Under the pieces are notes generated by a model. It was not told the origin of the DNA. It saw only the letters and a list, made by a program, of their open reading frames with translations, and searched no databases. Source: Capitella teleta (taxonomy: Eukaryota > Annelida > Polychaeta > Capitellidae). Taken from it: a stretch of 64,000 nucleotides of DNA. Every line of letters begins with the position of its first letter. The stretch's first letter is position 1. The stretch lies in assembly GCA_000328365.1 (NCBI GenBank), contig KB294486.1, forward strand, positions 253,043 through 317,042, given 5' to 3'. Of the stretch, positions 10,201-20,750 are shown piece by piece. The translations under genes and the position numbers were made by a program.

Positions 10201-13200
10201 TTTTGAAGATAATTCAACCTTTGCAATTCAGTATTGAAATCGCCTCCATTAATGATAGAATCGATGTCGATAGATATATATGAAATTTATTTTCGGAGCA
10301 ACATAGTGATGTGTGCATTGGGAAATGTGAATGATGTAAAAGGTATTGGAAGAGTTCGTTTAGTGCACAAAGTCTGCCCGCATTCGCATCAGCGTTCTTC
10401 CCTGGGGAGGCGGGTCCATCTTCCTCTTTCGATCGCCAGGTTGTCTGATGAAAGACGTATTCTGGAGGCCACCATTCGCTGTGTCTCTTGCCGCCACAAG
10501 AGCAGCATCGAAGATCTTCTTCTTGTCTAAGAAGAGGGCATCGTTGTTGTCTTTGCAGCAAACCTCAAATTGTATATGACGTGAGCCATATTTTGTTCGC
10601 ATTGGACCTTCACTGATGATGTGATATTTCCGTGTGTCTTCGTGTACTTGTCGCAATTGTTGATTTTGATGCCTTCGATGATCAGTGGTTGAAACTCTTC
10701 TTCTTTCCCGTTGAAGACCATGACTTCCGTCTTTCCTTGGTTTATGATCATGCCTGAGTCTTTACAGAATTCTTTTAGGACGTCGATTTTCTCTAGGGCG
10801 CTCCCCGCTGATGATGCTAATATTACTGCGTCATTCATCAGCATCAGGCAATGGAGCCACTTCAGGAACCCATCTTCAAAACATTTCGCCTCGAGGTCTC
10901 TTTATCAACTGATTCACTAACAGTGTGAACAGGTGGCATGATGTCGGAGATCCCTGGCGTACTCCAATGGAGGCAGATATAAGAGCAGTCCACAGTATTA
11001 TTCCAGGCACCCTTTTTCCTTTGAGCTCCCGCCTGCTCTCTGTCCGGTTGGAACCACAAAGTCAGGCGACGTCGTATGTCTTTGCAACGAAGTCCATAAG
11101 AGAGATCCTTCGGAAATTGTCGCATGAAGCCTTTGAACCTTTCTTGAAGGTTGTCACTAACTTGGTAGTCGACAAGCATCGCGGGTATTGTTGCTTATTA
11201 TCAGAATGACGAGGAATGCAATTCAGTTCCCCGGGAGTACTTTCAGTGGTCCGGGTGGTACCCCTGAAGGTCCATCACTTTTGTTTATCTTCAGGGATTT
11301 GATAACTGAGTCCACCTCCTATGGTGTTATGGGGTCGTCGGTAGTCGGCATGGTTCGAAGGTAGTGGGTATTGATGTTTCTGATGTTCTTGGTTGATTTA
11401 GCGGGGCTTCAAGTGGACGCGGAAGGCTTCGTCGCTAGGAGCCTCATTCGAGTGGTTTTCGTGGATACAACCGTTTCAGTTTATCGCTTTCAACAAAGCC
11501 TTGGGGTCGTCTGATTCCAGCAGTGAGGATCATCTCTGCTGTTTAATTGTGGTTAGCTTGGTGGTCATGTCGGGGTTTCTGGCAGATGCTAGCGCAGTTG
11601 TACAATGCTTCTTTTAGTTCTTCTGCAATTCCGTTAATGTCTGCGCTTGCCAGCGAGGGCAGAGGCGATGCTCTGAGGAAAGCAGGTGCTCTCTCACCAT
11701 CTATGTTTTCCATCTGGATAGGTTTCTTGGTGCTTACTGGTGCTGATGGATTTTCTTCAGGGTGGCTTCCTAGAAGTCCCGCTCGACTACGCATTTCTTC
11801 AAGGTCTTCCAGGTTGGATTCTATGTTGGTGGCTTCAGCTGTGAGAGTGACGCTGATTAGCGCGTGGTCACTGGGAAACTGCTGCTGTTGGTGGACAGAA
11901 AAATGCGCTATAGCAGGCAGCAAGCGAGGCGAGACCAAGCAGCAGTCGAGTTCGAAGATCCACTTATTTCCTTGTCGGTAAGTGAGATCTCCCTTTGATG
12001 GACAGGCCGTTGACAAGAACGAGCTGGTGCAGGGTTCATTTGATGTAGCGGGCATTGTTGTTTGGGTTCTTCCTCTTGTCCACGTATTGTGTTGCCGCAC
12101 GTAGGTTCTCATCTGTGATGAAGGATCCCCTGGTAGCACCAAATCTTGTGTTTAAATCGCCAACTACAATCTTCTCTCTTTGAGGGTTTTTCTTTATTTC
12201 ATCCCGTATTTCAACTATGGGCGCAAATGAGTGGTAAACTACATTTATTTTGATATCAGCTCTGTGATCCATGCATCAGGCAGACTGTCCACAGACCTCG
12301 AAAATGACCGTGAAATGATACTGTAGCAAAGTTTGTTAAGAAGGACAAGGAATTCACAAAGTATGTCGCTTGCAGGTCTGGCGTTAAAACTGGGAGATAA
12401 TACTATGTCAGGAGACGGTGCATATTGAACAGGCACAGGGAAGTTCTTCATCGACGAAAGCCGTGCGATAATTTCCGAATCTGGCATTGAGGTCTCCAAA
12501 GATGAACTTTTCGCTGTTGCTCGCTTCAGATCGGTGCTGTATCTCACTAAGGAACAACAAAAGAACCACACAAGGAGTCGCTTGGAGGTATGAACCAAGA
12601 CACAATTGTTATATTCGGCTGAAACTGCAGCTTTAGTATAATGCTTTCAGGGTCAGGAATGTCAACCTTGGCAATATAATTAACGAAACCATGGTGACGA
12701 GTACTACACTTCCACCTCAATGAACACGCACGGTTCCACTAATTCTGCTTTGCAATATCCCGTAGTAGAAACGCCACGATCTTTCAAGTAACGCTGCAAA
12801 TCTTGGTCTTTTTGCTTCGCAAATTCAACTTCTCAATTGGATACCATGATAGAAAATGAATTATATGTCCCACATGTGAAACTAGGTCAACTCTGCACCG
12901 CATTGCGCATGCGCGAAAGGTTATCGGCACATCTGCTATTGCTCTAGGTCTGCATACCTCTCATGTCGTCCGGCTGTTTTATGTCAGCTAGATATAAATA
13001 TTTCAGTTACGTCACCATATATTCACAATATTTTCTCATTGCTCATGGATTAAGTTTCCCTCAGGTTCTGAAGGCTAAAGATGAAAATCCGAAGCTGAAA
13101 GGCGTCGTATGTGATTTCCCCTCAGTTTGTATAAAAGCTTGCACATCTATAATTATTAATTAGATTTGAATAGTAATTATCTTATTTTGTGGATTAATCC

Positions 13201-15513
13201 TTAACAGGTGACGCACAGCAGTGGAAACCACGGCCAGGCGCTGGCGTGGGCTGCCAGGCAGGCCCAATTGCAATGTACTGTGGTCGTGCCAGAAGGCAGT
13301 CCTCTTGTCAAATGCAACGCTATTCAGAGTTATGGAGCAGAGCTCATCTACTGCGCCCCCAATCCGCAAGCAAGGTATTTCATCAGTTATTATGATATCT
13401 TGCTCTGCATATCGTTCCTTGCTTTTCAAGAGCTGCTGCAGCGGAGAAAATAGTTGCTGAGTTTGCGTTCCTCTTTGTTCCTTCGTCCGATCATCATGAT
13501 GTCATTGCTGGACAGGTCAGTTAGTTACATTGACCTTTTGACCAATGATTATTATGAATTCAGGATAGGAATTTCTGGAAATGATTCCCTCATAAGTTTT
13601 TATTTATATATTTTTTATCATTTTGTTTAATTACCCTGAAAAGTAAAACAGGCTTTAATTAACATAATTATCAGGTCAAGCTTAATTTTAACTCGTGGTT
13701 ATTCACCAGGGAACCATTGCCACAGAATTCCTCTCGCAAGTCCCTGATTTAGATGCAATTTTGGTTCCCATCAGTGGCGGTGGAATGACGTCTGGTATCG
13801 CAGTTGCCGCCAAAAACATCCGTCCCGAAACCAAAGGTGACGCAATCCTCAATTTCTCAAATTCTATCAAATATCGTTTTTCTCCATATCAAATGCAATA
13901 TCATGATTTAAATTAAAATTCAATCATGTATTTATATTCAGTGTTTGCTGTCGAACCCGAAGGAAAAGATTTACAAGCATCGCTAATGGCTGGTCAGTGA
14001 TCAACGTGATCAGCGTTCAACTAGCAGAGTTGACTTATTTGAAATTATAGCAGTACTGATAATTATTGAAGATATTTTATGAACATCAAAAGCCAGCCAC
14101 TAAGCTACATATTGTAATTACATAGGTGAGCATGCAATTGAACTACGAAAATAATTTTTATATCCATTCGTATACCATTTCTGGGAGCATATTCTTGCGA
14201 AGCCTGAAATTCTGAATGGATTGCATTCTAGTATTCAATATTTGTTGTGTCACGCTTCCTGAACCACACAGGCATTCAACTGTGTCAAAATAAGAATTCA
14301 AGTCCAATTTCTTCTCAAAATGACTTTCCTTATCTCTTCAGAGCAGCGCTTGTGGAAAGGAGAACCCAAATTTCTCGACACTATAGCTGACGGTATTCGT
14401 CTGCAACAAGTCGACCATTTGACCTTTCCCCTCTTGTGCAAATATGCTGAATCTACAGTTTTCTCCGCGGTAAGGAAGTAATTCCATGTTGAGCCTCAAT
14501 ACTTGATATGTCCATTTCAGTCAGATGAGGAGATGGTCTCTGCCATGAAGTTCATCTGGCAACAAATGAAGGTATTTTTAAATATCTTTATTGTTGTCAA
14601 TAATAAGATTATTTATTCATCAACATAATTATTACTTTATCATAATCAAAATTGAATCAATTGTTGTTGTTTTAAAGGGATGGGGAACTGAATTTTAAGT
14701 GATGTTCTATTGACTCATAGCACCAATTGATAGCATTCCGTGCCAAAAACACCATGCCTGGATGCAAGCGTAAGGAAATAATGCATTCCGAATATCGGGG
14801 TTAGCATTGCGCCTATGGGAGAATGGCTTCCATTGCGAAGTATAGGAGGCAAACGTCAGCTGATGGCCTGCCGTGATTGGTCCCGTTCCCCTCGTGAAGC
14901 TATCGATTTCAGCCAATCAGAGCAGATCATCTTCGCCATAAAAGGACATCTCTGTTGTTTACGAAACGAAAGCGCATGCGTGGTGCACTCTGCCTGACCT
15001 TTTTACTGTTTCAGGATGAGAAACCATTGTAGGTGTCTTAGAAAATCGCTTGTTAAAATAAGAAAAATAGCAAAAAATATTTTTTTTTTCGCGCCTGACT
15101 GGTGGCAAAATGATTATTCTATCTATTTCCGAAAATAAAATAAAAAAATATCCAGGGGTTTAGTCGCAGGACACGGTGATATGACGAAACTCATTGTAAA
15201 AGATGGGGAACTCGGTGTTTCATCACAGCTCCTGACGTCACGCCTAATTAGCAATATATCTCCCGCGAAATCGTTAGCGATGATATTCCTTGTGTGGGCC
15301 AGGCATAAGAATCATCTTTGGTGCATCAAATAACGACTCAAAGTCCATTTTTAACCGGTTCTCCCTCCCTTTAAGATTGTTGTGGAAGTAAGCAGCTCAG
15401 CTGGATTAGCTGCGGCTGTGTCATCCAGAATGAAGGAAGTGATGCCAGAACTGAAGAAGATAGGAGTCATTCTGTGTGGAGGAAATGTTGATATTGACAA
15501 ATTACCATGGTGA
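7212..15513 (+). CDS. srr: Serine racemase-like PLP enzyme, 9 exons, 322 aa
   Basis: Fold type II PLP enzyme; the family interconverts L- and D-serine and also deaminates serine, in the cytosol. Exons: 7212-7391, 13065-13106, 13208-13374, 13431-13515, 13710-13836, 13942-13992, 14342-14469, 14521-14571, 15376-15513; phases join without a break. The PLP lysine is K53 in KTGSFKARGALNA. SSGNHGQA carries the serine (S79) equivalent to human S84. The phosphate-binding glycine loop is SGGGM. The metal-site Glu is kept (AVEPEG), but a Leu aligns near human D216, so metal control may differ. The C-terminus (CGGNVDIDK) is complete for the family. The triple serine linked to animal aspartate racemases is absent at the aligned site (DHH, preceded by PSS), so serine is the likelier substrate. 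Intron 1 (5.7 kb) is packed with transposons; the last acceptor is built from a MITE end. Confidence 0.9.
7798..7911 (+). pseudogene. THAP-type zinc-finger start of a DNA transposase, broken
   Basis: The frame starts MPVTHCTRGNCRSDS, matching the N-terminus of THAP domains (an early C-x4-C pair just after MP). It runs 37 codons to a stop before the later Cys and His of a C2CH finger. It lies about 190 bp inside the left inverted end of the surrounding element and about 400 bp after racemase exon 1. A second THAP start, in another element, is at 61278. Confidence 0.4.
8221..9785 (-). mobile_element. LINE (APE-type non-LTR retrotransposon) fragment, minus strand
   Basis: Read on the minus strand, a reverse-transcriptase segment is clear between about 9540 and 9080: SQSCVPTEMLTSTLVPIPK, then SPLQFGFKQGHSTTQCTF, then VLIDASKAFNRVHYVKLFK. 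Toward the left the element ends in a 3' tail AATAAAACTATCT followed by a CTAT/ATCT microsatellite at 8221-8254, as several LINE clades show. The 5' part is missing and frames are interrupted. It sits inside racemase intron 1 in antisense. Confidence 0.7.
10240..12272 (-). mobile_element. LINE fragment with endonuclease and reverse transcriptase parts, minus strand
   Basis: In minus-strand order: apurinic-type endonuclease (12270-11850, with EKIVVGDLNTRFG and QQFPSDHALISVTL), then a linker, then reverse-transcriptase pieces (11179-10900), then a catalytic-region segment with LMNDAVILASSAGSALEK at 10844-10780, where the usual YADD reads MNDA. After it comes GKTEVMVFNGKEEEFQPLII. Several frame breaks separate these. 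This is a different family from the LINE at 8221-9785. Confidence 0.7.
12273..12605 (-). mobile_element. Second LINE endonuclease fragment, same orientation
   Basis: Minus-strand frames here carry EKFIFGDLNARFGNYRTAF and, downstream, SPDIVLSPSFNARPASDI, a second copy of the endonuclease region found at 12036-12272. It therefore comes from another insertion or a tandem duplication next to the LINE at 10240-12272. It is truncated at both ends. Confidence 0.55.
12730..12860 (-). pseudogene. SAP-like N-terminal fragment of a transposon protein
   Basis: The minus strand reads KDQDLQRYLKDRGVSTTGY then CKAELVEPC. This resembles the SAP-like motif (LKxFLRxRGxxxSGYxKAxLV) seen at the start of many transposon-linked proteins in marine invertebrates. 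It lies just inside the right inverted end of the element filling racemase intron 1. Only about 40 codons are recognisable. Confidence 0.4.
14672..15374. mobile_element. TTAA-flanked MITE, copy 1, in the last racemase intron
   Basis: 703 bp including TTAA at both ends (14672-14675 and 15371-15374). Terminal inverted repeats start AGGGATGGGGAAC and, in reverse complement at the right, AGGGAGGGAGAACCGG. TTAA duplication points to a piggyBac- or Kolobok-type source. Inside, no transposase is seen. Copies at 15994 and 39675 are highly similar. The right TTAA is followed directly by G and the last racemase exon, so the terminus forms the splice-site tract. Confidence 0.85.
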
Positions 15514-15993
15514 TGTGGAAATGAATTGACATAAATGTCCGTTCAAAAAATTGATTACAATTAATTATACCATATTATGTGATTGTTATTATTTAATCTT
15601 GATATTATTTGAAAATTTGGATTGTTGATCAGAGGCAAAAAAGCTTTACCAAAAACCCTAACTCCCTATTTGCTCAACGTCCGCTCAGCTAGCGGGGCGC
15701 ACTCTGTTGGGCAAGCTTCAAACTACGTGCTTTAGCAGTGGAAGATCTGGTTTTTGAAGGTGTTTTTCCAGTGCATCTCGCACCTCACACCTCGTAAAGG
15801 CGTTGACGCGTGCATTTTTGTCAGCTATGCAGACAAGCACTTAACTGTGACCGTGAAAACTGTGTTAATGACCATTTTTGCGAGGGAAATAACTTTATGC
15901 GGCTTTCATGCACCCACCTTCCATTAAATAATTATTATCATGAATATTCATTAAATTGCAATAGCCAATCAGCGTGAAGCGGCATGCCCTTTG
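15514..15993. other. 3' flank of the racemase gene
   Basis: After the TGA there is AT-rich sequence; I do not find a canonical AATAAA within the first 150 bp. A GC-richer block at about 15650-15900 has no recognisable family or reading frame. The flank ends at the second TTAA MITE. Confidence 0.3.
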
Positions 15994-16586
15994 TTAAAGG
16001 GATGGGGAACTAAATTTTAAGTGATGTTCTATTGACTCATAGCACCAATTGATAGCATTCCGTGCCAAGAACACCATGCCTGGATGCAAGCGTAAGGAAA
16101 TAATGCATTCCGAATATCGGGGTTAGCATTGCGCCTATGGGAGAATGGCTTCCATTGCGAAGTATAGGAGGCAAACGTCAGCTGATGGCTTGGTTTGGCT
16201 GATGGCTGATTGGTCCCGTTCCCCTCGTGAAGCTATCGATTTCAGCCAATCAGAGCAGAGCATCTTCGCCATAAAAGGACATCTTTGTTGTTTACGAAAC
16301 GAAAGCAAAATGGTGGCAAAATGATTATTCTATCTATTTCCGAAAAGAAAATAAAAAAAATATCAAGGGGTTTAGTCGCAGGACACGGTGATATGACGAG
16401 GCCCATTGTAAAAGATGGGGAATTCGGTGTTTCATCACAGCTCATGACGTCACGCCTAATTAGCATTATATCTCCCGCGAAATCGTTAGCGATGATATTC
16501 CTTGTGTGGGCCAGGCATAAGAATCATCTTTGGTGCATCAAATAACGACTCAAAGTCCATTTTCAACCAGTTCTCCCTCCCTTTAA
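15994..16586. mobile_element. TTAA-flanked MITE, copy 2
   Basis: 593 bp with TTAA at 15994-15997 and 16583-16586. The left end reads AGGGATGGGGAAC and the right end GTTCTCCCTCCCT. It lacks about 110 bp of the interior found in copies 1 and 3 and carries a short extra GGCTTGGTTTGGCTGAT block also present in copy 3. It lies 480 bp downstream of the racemase stop. Confidence 0.85.
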
Positions 16587-16589
16587 GCT

Positions 16590-17745
16590 CGGCCATGCTG
16601 AAGACAGAGCGCCCTACAAGATATCAGCGGAACAAAACCCACCTTAATTAGAGCTTTTTCCCGCATTTTTCCATACATCACCTTGTTTAAGGTAAAATTT
16701 CCATCTTTTCTGCCAATAGTTAGCTTCTTGGCCTTTTCAATATCTGTCGGCAACATGAATGACTTCCTTTTGTTTTTCCATAAGGTGAATGTATTCAACT
16801 ACCATAACACGAATGGAAATTCACAGAATCCGAAGTAAATATAATTAGAAATATTATAAATACCCCACGGGTTCCGTCCGCTTAGCTGAGGGTGGTGGGT
16901 TGGTCGGCCTTCTAGCAAGGAAAATCAAAAACACAAGAAAATGATTATTTTGAAGTTCCGCGAGATAAACGGGGCAAATGTAAAGGTGGACGGCGATTGG
17001 CTAATGGGTCTGACGGACATCGGGGCTTTCACTTGTTTCAATAAACATATTCCTGGTGTTGACAGATGAGATTGAAATATGCTCTTTAAGGTAAGGTAAG
17101 GATTTATTGACACATACGTCCAGTGAGAGAAATAGAATTACTAAAATAAATTAAAAATGTCTTGACTACAATCGGCGTCAGGATTTCACAACATTCCTCG
17201 GTTTTCCAGGGCACAGGAGAGGAGGGGGGAGGCAAAGCGCTCTCATAGAACTGCGATTTTCAAGGCTTCGACACTGCGCCTCTATGGGAATTTATTTTGT
17301 TTACATTTTGCACATTATGGATTACTAACACAGATGAATCGGACGAGGTGTACGCCCTGGTATCTCGCGGTGGTATAACAGCTATAGAAGATTATGTATT
17401 GTTGATACAGATAGAGTGTGGGGGTGCAGACAAATTGCAGTAAGTTTAATTAATTATTCACTTATAATCATAACAGTAAACATTTCAACTGTGTTCGCAT
17501 TTGTCGAGAGGCAGCCGTACACTCGAGTGGTGTGAGTGTCTGCGTTGCCTACTTGAATGAATTTGTCAAAACAAATGCCAGGTATGGATGTTTTAAGTAA
17601 TTTATCTCACTTTTTGAGATCAGTATTGTCATGCTCTGCATGACCATCCATGCACAAGGTGTTGTGATTTTGGGTTATGATTCGTTTTACCTCTTTGATG
17701 ACTCTTTGGTGACTCTACAGTGTAATCACGCATCATAACCACATA
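16590..17745. other. Unassigned sequence with one short open stretch
   Basis: No family is recognised. A plus-strand open stretch near 17330-17445 reads TDESDEVYALVSRGGITAIE and is followed by a possible donor GTAAGT at about 17449. Just before it are an ATG and CACAG, so it could be an exon, but I see no partner exons. The GC-rich block at 17210-17290 has no match I can name. Confidence 0.25.
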
Positions 17746-17830
17746 TACGAGGGTTGTTCGAAAAGTTCTCGGCCGAACATAGAATGCGTTATAACAGAAA
17801 GTTGAAAGTTGACTTGAATATAGGTTAACT
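17746..17830 (+). mobile_element. Solo terminus of a mariner-like element
   Basis: The sequence TACGAGGGTTGTTCGAAAAG at 17746 is the typical start of one group of mariner elements (TA then CGAGGGTTGTTC, then AAAAGT). No transposase frame follows and no opposite terminus was found, so this is a truncated end. Confidence 0.5.
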
Positions 17831-18378
17831 TTCTTGATGAAAATTCTAGGCATTGAATTTTCCAGAAATTCATGTGATCATCTATGGCACCAATTTAAGG
17901 GACACAGGGGTCGGCATTTCGTCGAAATGCTACAAACTGCTGATTTACGCGCTAAATCAAAGAATGTTAGACTATTAATCTTTTTCGGATATCCCCGCTA
18001 TTTCCCTCATAAACGCATCAAAGCAATGAAAAATAAATGTGAGTGTAGCATTTTGATGGCATTCTTTATAAATAGTCAAATAAAGCACAAAATGGAGTAC
18101 TAGTGCTGGCACGAAATTATGATCCCTCTGGTGATTAAACATGAATAAAATAAAAAAAACGTTATGTGGATTATATATATTATTATAATTACTCGACAAA
18201 CACATGTTCGTGTTCATTTGCATGTATGTGCCTAGTTTAATTGAAATCAATGCATCCAAATTTGTCCCAAAGACATTTAATTAATGCAAATGGATGGGTG
18301 GTTTTTTTTTGATCGAACGATGAAAAATGGGCGGATATGCTTGATGCAAATCCATAGCGCAATTTCCGTGCTAACTTA

Positions 18379-18441
18379 TTATTATTATTATTATTATTAT
18401 TATTTTTTTTTTTTTTTTGGTTTTTTTTTTCGGGGGGGGGG
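18379..18441. repeat. (TTA)n, poly(T) and poly(G) run
   Basis: A run of TTA units is followed by T tracts and a run of about ten G. This is a simple sequence; reading frames that cross it are artefacts. Confidence 0.9.
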
Positions 18442-18689
18442 GTATATAATTCCAAAAAATTTTCATCACAGCAAAGACAATAAACAAGTAGTGTACTCAA
18501 TTAAAATCAGCGATCAGATGTTGCGTGAAAGTATTATGAGAGGCCCACAAATCAAACGTTTGGCACCCGAAATTATGCTGTGACAGTGATATCAGTAGAA
18601 GTGCGCTCATTCAAAAACTAGTTATACCAGAGAAATAACAAAGCGACGTGTGATCTTATGAATAGTTGTTCTATCATATCTCAAAATTT

Positions 18690-18913
18690 CAAGTCCTTAT
18701 CAGTGCGCGTTCTACGTTAGGCCGAGAATCATTTTCAGATCGGCCTCCGATGTCTTTGCAATTGTGTTGCATCCAAGCATCGTAACGCCCGCTATTCTGT
18801 TGGAAAGGAGCCAGGATTTGCACGTCACGCCCTGGGTACGACATGGCCACAATGGCAAATTTACTGGTAGTCATATTCACAAATAAAATTGAATTGCTGA
18901 TGACAATACGCAA
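18690..18913 (-). CDS. Unrecognised open stretch, possible exon
   Basis: The minus strand is open for about 74 codons, including MTTSKFAIVAMSYPGRDVQI and RYDAWMQHNCKDIGG. I do not recognise a family. It may belong with the minus-strand open stretches at 19850-21000, but I could not connect phases. It may also be chance. Confidence 0.2.
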
Positions 18914-19098
18914 CTGTCACGCGACCCTTGTAGTATCTTTTACAGTCCTGACCGCCACGATGGTCATCACGGGGTCATCACGGGGTCATCGGCCCAAGTG
19001 GCACGTGGTATTGCTTCGTGGTTAGTGTCCCACACCCAGTAAGTCTCGTGTGCTCTATCGTTGCCTGATGATCACCAGGAAATCTCGTTTCATCTCGC

Positions 19099-19426
19099 TC
19101 AAAACGATTTCTCTAAAGTATTCTATAAGCTCACAGTTTTGATTCTGTAGTAGATCTTAGAGTTCAACAGAATTGGTTCTGTTAAGCAATGATGACAAGA
19201 CGAAGTATTTCAAATGGTTTTCTTCGTATGAAATAAGCTCATAGAATTGATTCTCTAGACTATCCCATTCTTTCACAGAATTGAATCTGTTCGGAATCTT
19301 ATAGTTCAACAAAAATGATTCTGTTCGCATTCAGTTAGGCCTCAGAATAGATTCTGTAGAATTGGATACACCCTCAGACTCGAGTCTGTTATTAAACCCC
19401 AATAGCTTCACAGAACTGAATCTGTT
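19099..19426. repeat. Array of imperfect palindromes with about 34-bp period
   Basis: Palindromic cores related to CAGAATTGATTCTG recur near 19099 (weak), 19132, 19166, 19205 (degenerate), 19241, 19273, 19308, 19341, 19374 and 19408, about 32-39 bp apart. Some arms change together: CAGACTCGAGTCTG and CAGAATAGATTCTG are both perfect palindromes with different arms. The intervening 15-18 bp differ, except that ATCTTAGAGTTCAACA and ATCTTATAGTTCAACA recur. No coding frame explains it. Confidence 0.65.
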
Positions 19427-19849
19427 ACCTATGTGATAGTCTGTAATTATCCCCCCCTCTCGTTGTTTGGGTACGCCCCTCTGATTCATGATGGCATTTT
19501 TTCGCAGCCAACATTTTTTTCGCACGACACCGTCGTGTTCTCCTTGGCCTACTTGTCTATTTCCTCCAGGGGTCGCTCCGTTTCCCAGAAAAGCCCGACA
19601 CAAGGGATACAGGTTACAGCAAAGTGAATTGAGGGCCACGGCTGCCAAGAAATTCCGTTATGAACGGGGATAAAAACGAAAATTTAAAAGTTCTTATCTT
19701 TTCCCCTTTCCTTTGTCTTTTTTTTGGTTTGCTCAAACATTGCTCGACTAAAAATTGTAACTGTGTCTATATGGACATACAGTACATACAATTAAATATA
19801 TGCTAACATATTCAATTATTCATTTTGTTGAATATTGTTGCATGAACTG

Positions 19850-20660
19850 TATAAACACGACATACTATATCGTGCGCTCGAGATAAAATATTTTGTTCTG
19901 CATGTCCTATCTCGGCCATCGTACAAGTCTGTATGCAGAGGGGATCAGTGAGGCACTCAAGAACATATCGCAGGGTCCCCGTGTCGATGCAACCCTCGGA
20001 TATTGCGATTGGCAGCAGACTCACACAACACACACTGCCTGTGTACGGAATGACCACGAAGAAGAAGATATACTCGACAATATAACACCCGTTTCTGATG
20101 ATATTTTTGTCTGAATGTCATACACCAAGGTGCCGTTTGAACCCGCGCCACATGCATAACTGTTGTTATCATCGGTTGCCATCCAGTGCGTCCTGGGTCC
20201 AGCGAAGAGACTGAGCGTTTTATTCGACTCTATAGTAAAGGTATTCCGAATTGAACTGCGTAGGGGCAGTCCAGGAGAGCCCTAGAAGGAAGTGAATTGG
20301 TTCACTGTACATACACCTGCGACTGCAGCCATCCACTTTCAAGTTGGAATATATTGTTGCCGTTCTTCTCTTCCAGTAAATTCATGGTGAAGATTGCTTG
20401 CAACACAGCAATTGACAAATCATTCTGATTCAACGTTTAATCTCGTGGCGCACGCAAAACACCGGTGCGCCAGTATGTGAGTTCATAATTATATTTGTAT
20501 GAAGATAGGAGCGCCAGGAGGGTCGCCTGAGAGAGGAGGGTGAAATCGAGGGTCATTAACTGTTGTGAGCCATTGAAGATTGTCTCAGTTTGGATCATAG
20601 TAATTAAGCTGCTTTGTGAGGCCGAACATTTGACAAATAAGCCCGATGTATACAAAATGG
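19850..20660 (-). CDS. Candidate exons of an unrecognised minus-strand gene
   Basis: Two coding-like stretches appear on the minus strand. The first (20655-20437) reads SSLITMIQTETIFNGSQQL and LMTLDFTLLSQATLLALLSS. The second (about 20283-20030) opens after CTTCTAG and reads NKTLSLFAGPRTHWMATDDN then SYACGAGSNGTLVYDIQTK. Glycosylation sites and cysteines suggest a secreted or membrane protein. I recognise no domain, and I could not set donor sites with certainty, so the gene model is open. Confidence 0.25.
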
Positions 20661-20750
20661 GCCAAAAGTAGTCTTATCTACTTCATGTTAAAAACAAAAC
20701 TCTACAATTTGCTAAAATGTATCAGCAATATTCGATAAAATAACTACCTA
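20653..20750. mobile_element. Tc1/mariner-like MITE terminus (left end)
   Basis: It begins TATACAAAATGGGCCAAAAG, then AGTCTTATCTACTT, AAAACAAAACTCTAC and AATTTGCTAAAATGTATCAG. The reverse complement matches 25060-25137 over about 90 bp (GATACATTTTAGCAAATT, AGAGTTTTG, TTTTTAAC, GGCCCAT). The two ends face each other 4.4 kb apart. Confidence 0.55.

Larger units (their letters stand above)
7604..12945. mobile_element. Large DNA-transposon remnant filling racemase intron 1, with nested LINEs
   Basis: Inverted, diverged ends are visible: on the left ACCGATAACC, CGCGCATGTGCAGAG and GGTGGGACAT; on the right, read in reverse complement, GCCGATAACC, CGCGCATGCGCA, GTGCAGAGTTG and TGTGGGACAT. A THAP-type zinc-finger start lies just inside the left end and a SAP-like stretch, reading inward, just inside the right end. 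LINE fragments occupy the middle. The superfamily is uncertain; THAP domains are typical of P and Kolobok transposases. Confidence 0.4.

Noticed and set aside
10711-11209. Plus-strand frames near the second LINE
   Set aside because: They are antisense to reverse-transcriptase pieces and have no family resemblance.
11547-11981. Plus-strand frame of 144 codons
   Set aside because: Shadow of the LINE endonuclease region, which reads on the minus strand with recognisable motifs.
17746-18110. A mariner transposase after the terminus at 17746
   Set aside because: No frame downstream shows a helix-turn-helix or DDE/D pattern; only the terminus is supported.
19099-19426. Regular palindromic repeats looking like a CRISPR array
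   Set aside because: The setting is animal nuclear DNA with spliced genes; the repeats are imperfect and vary in sequence, and no cas-like gene is near.
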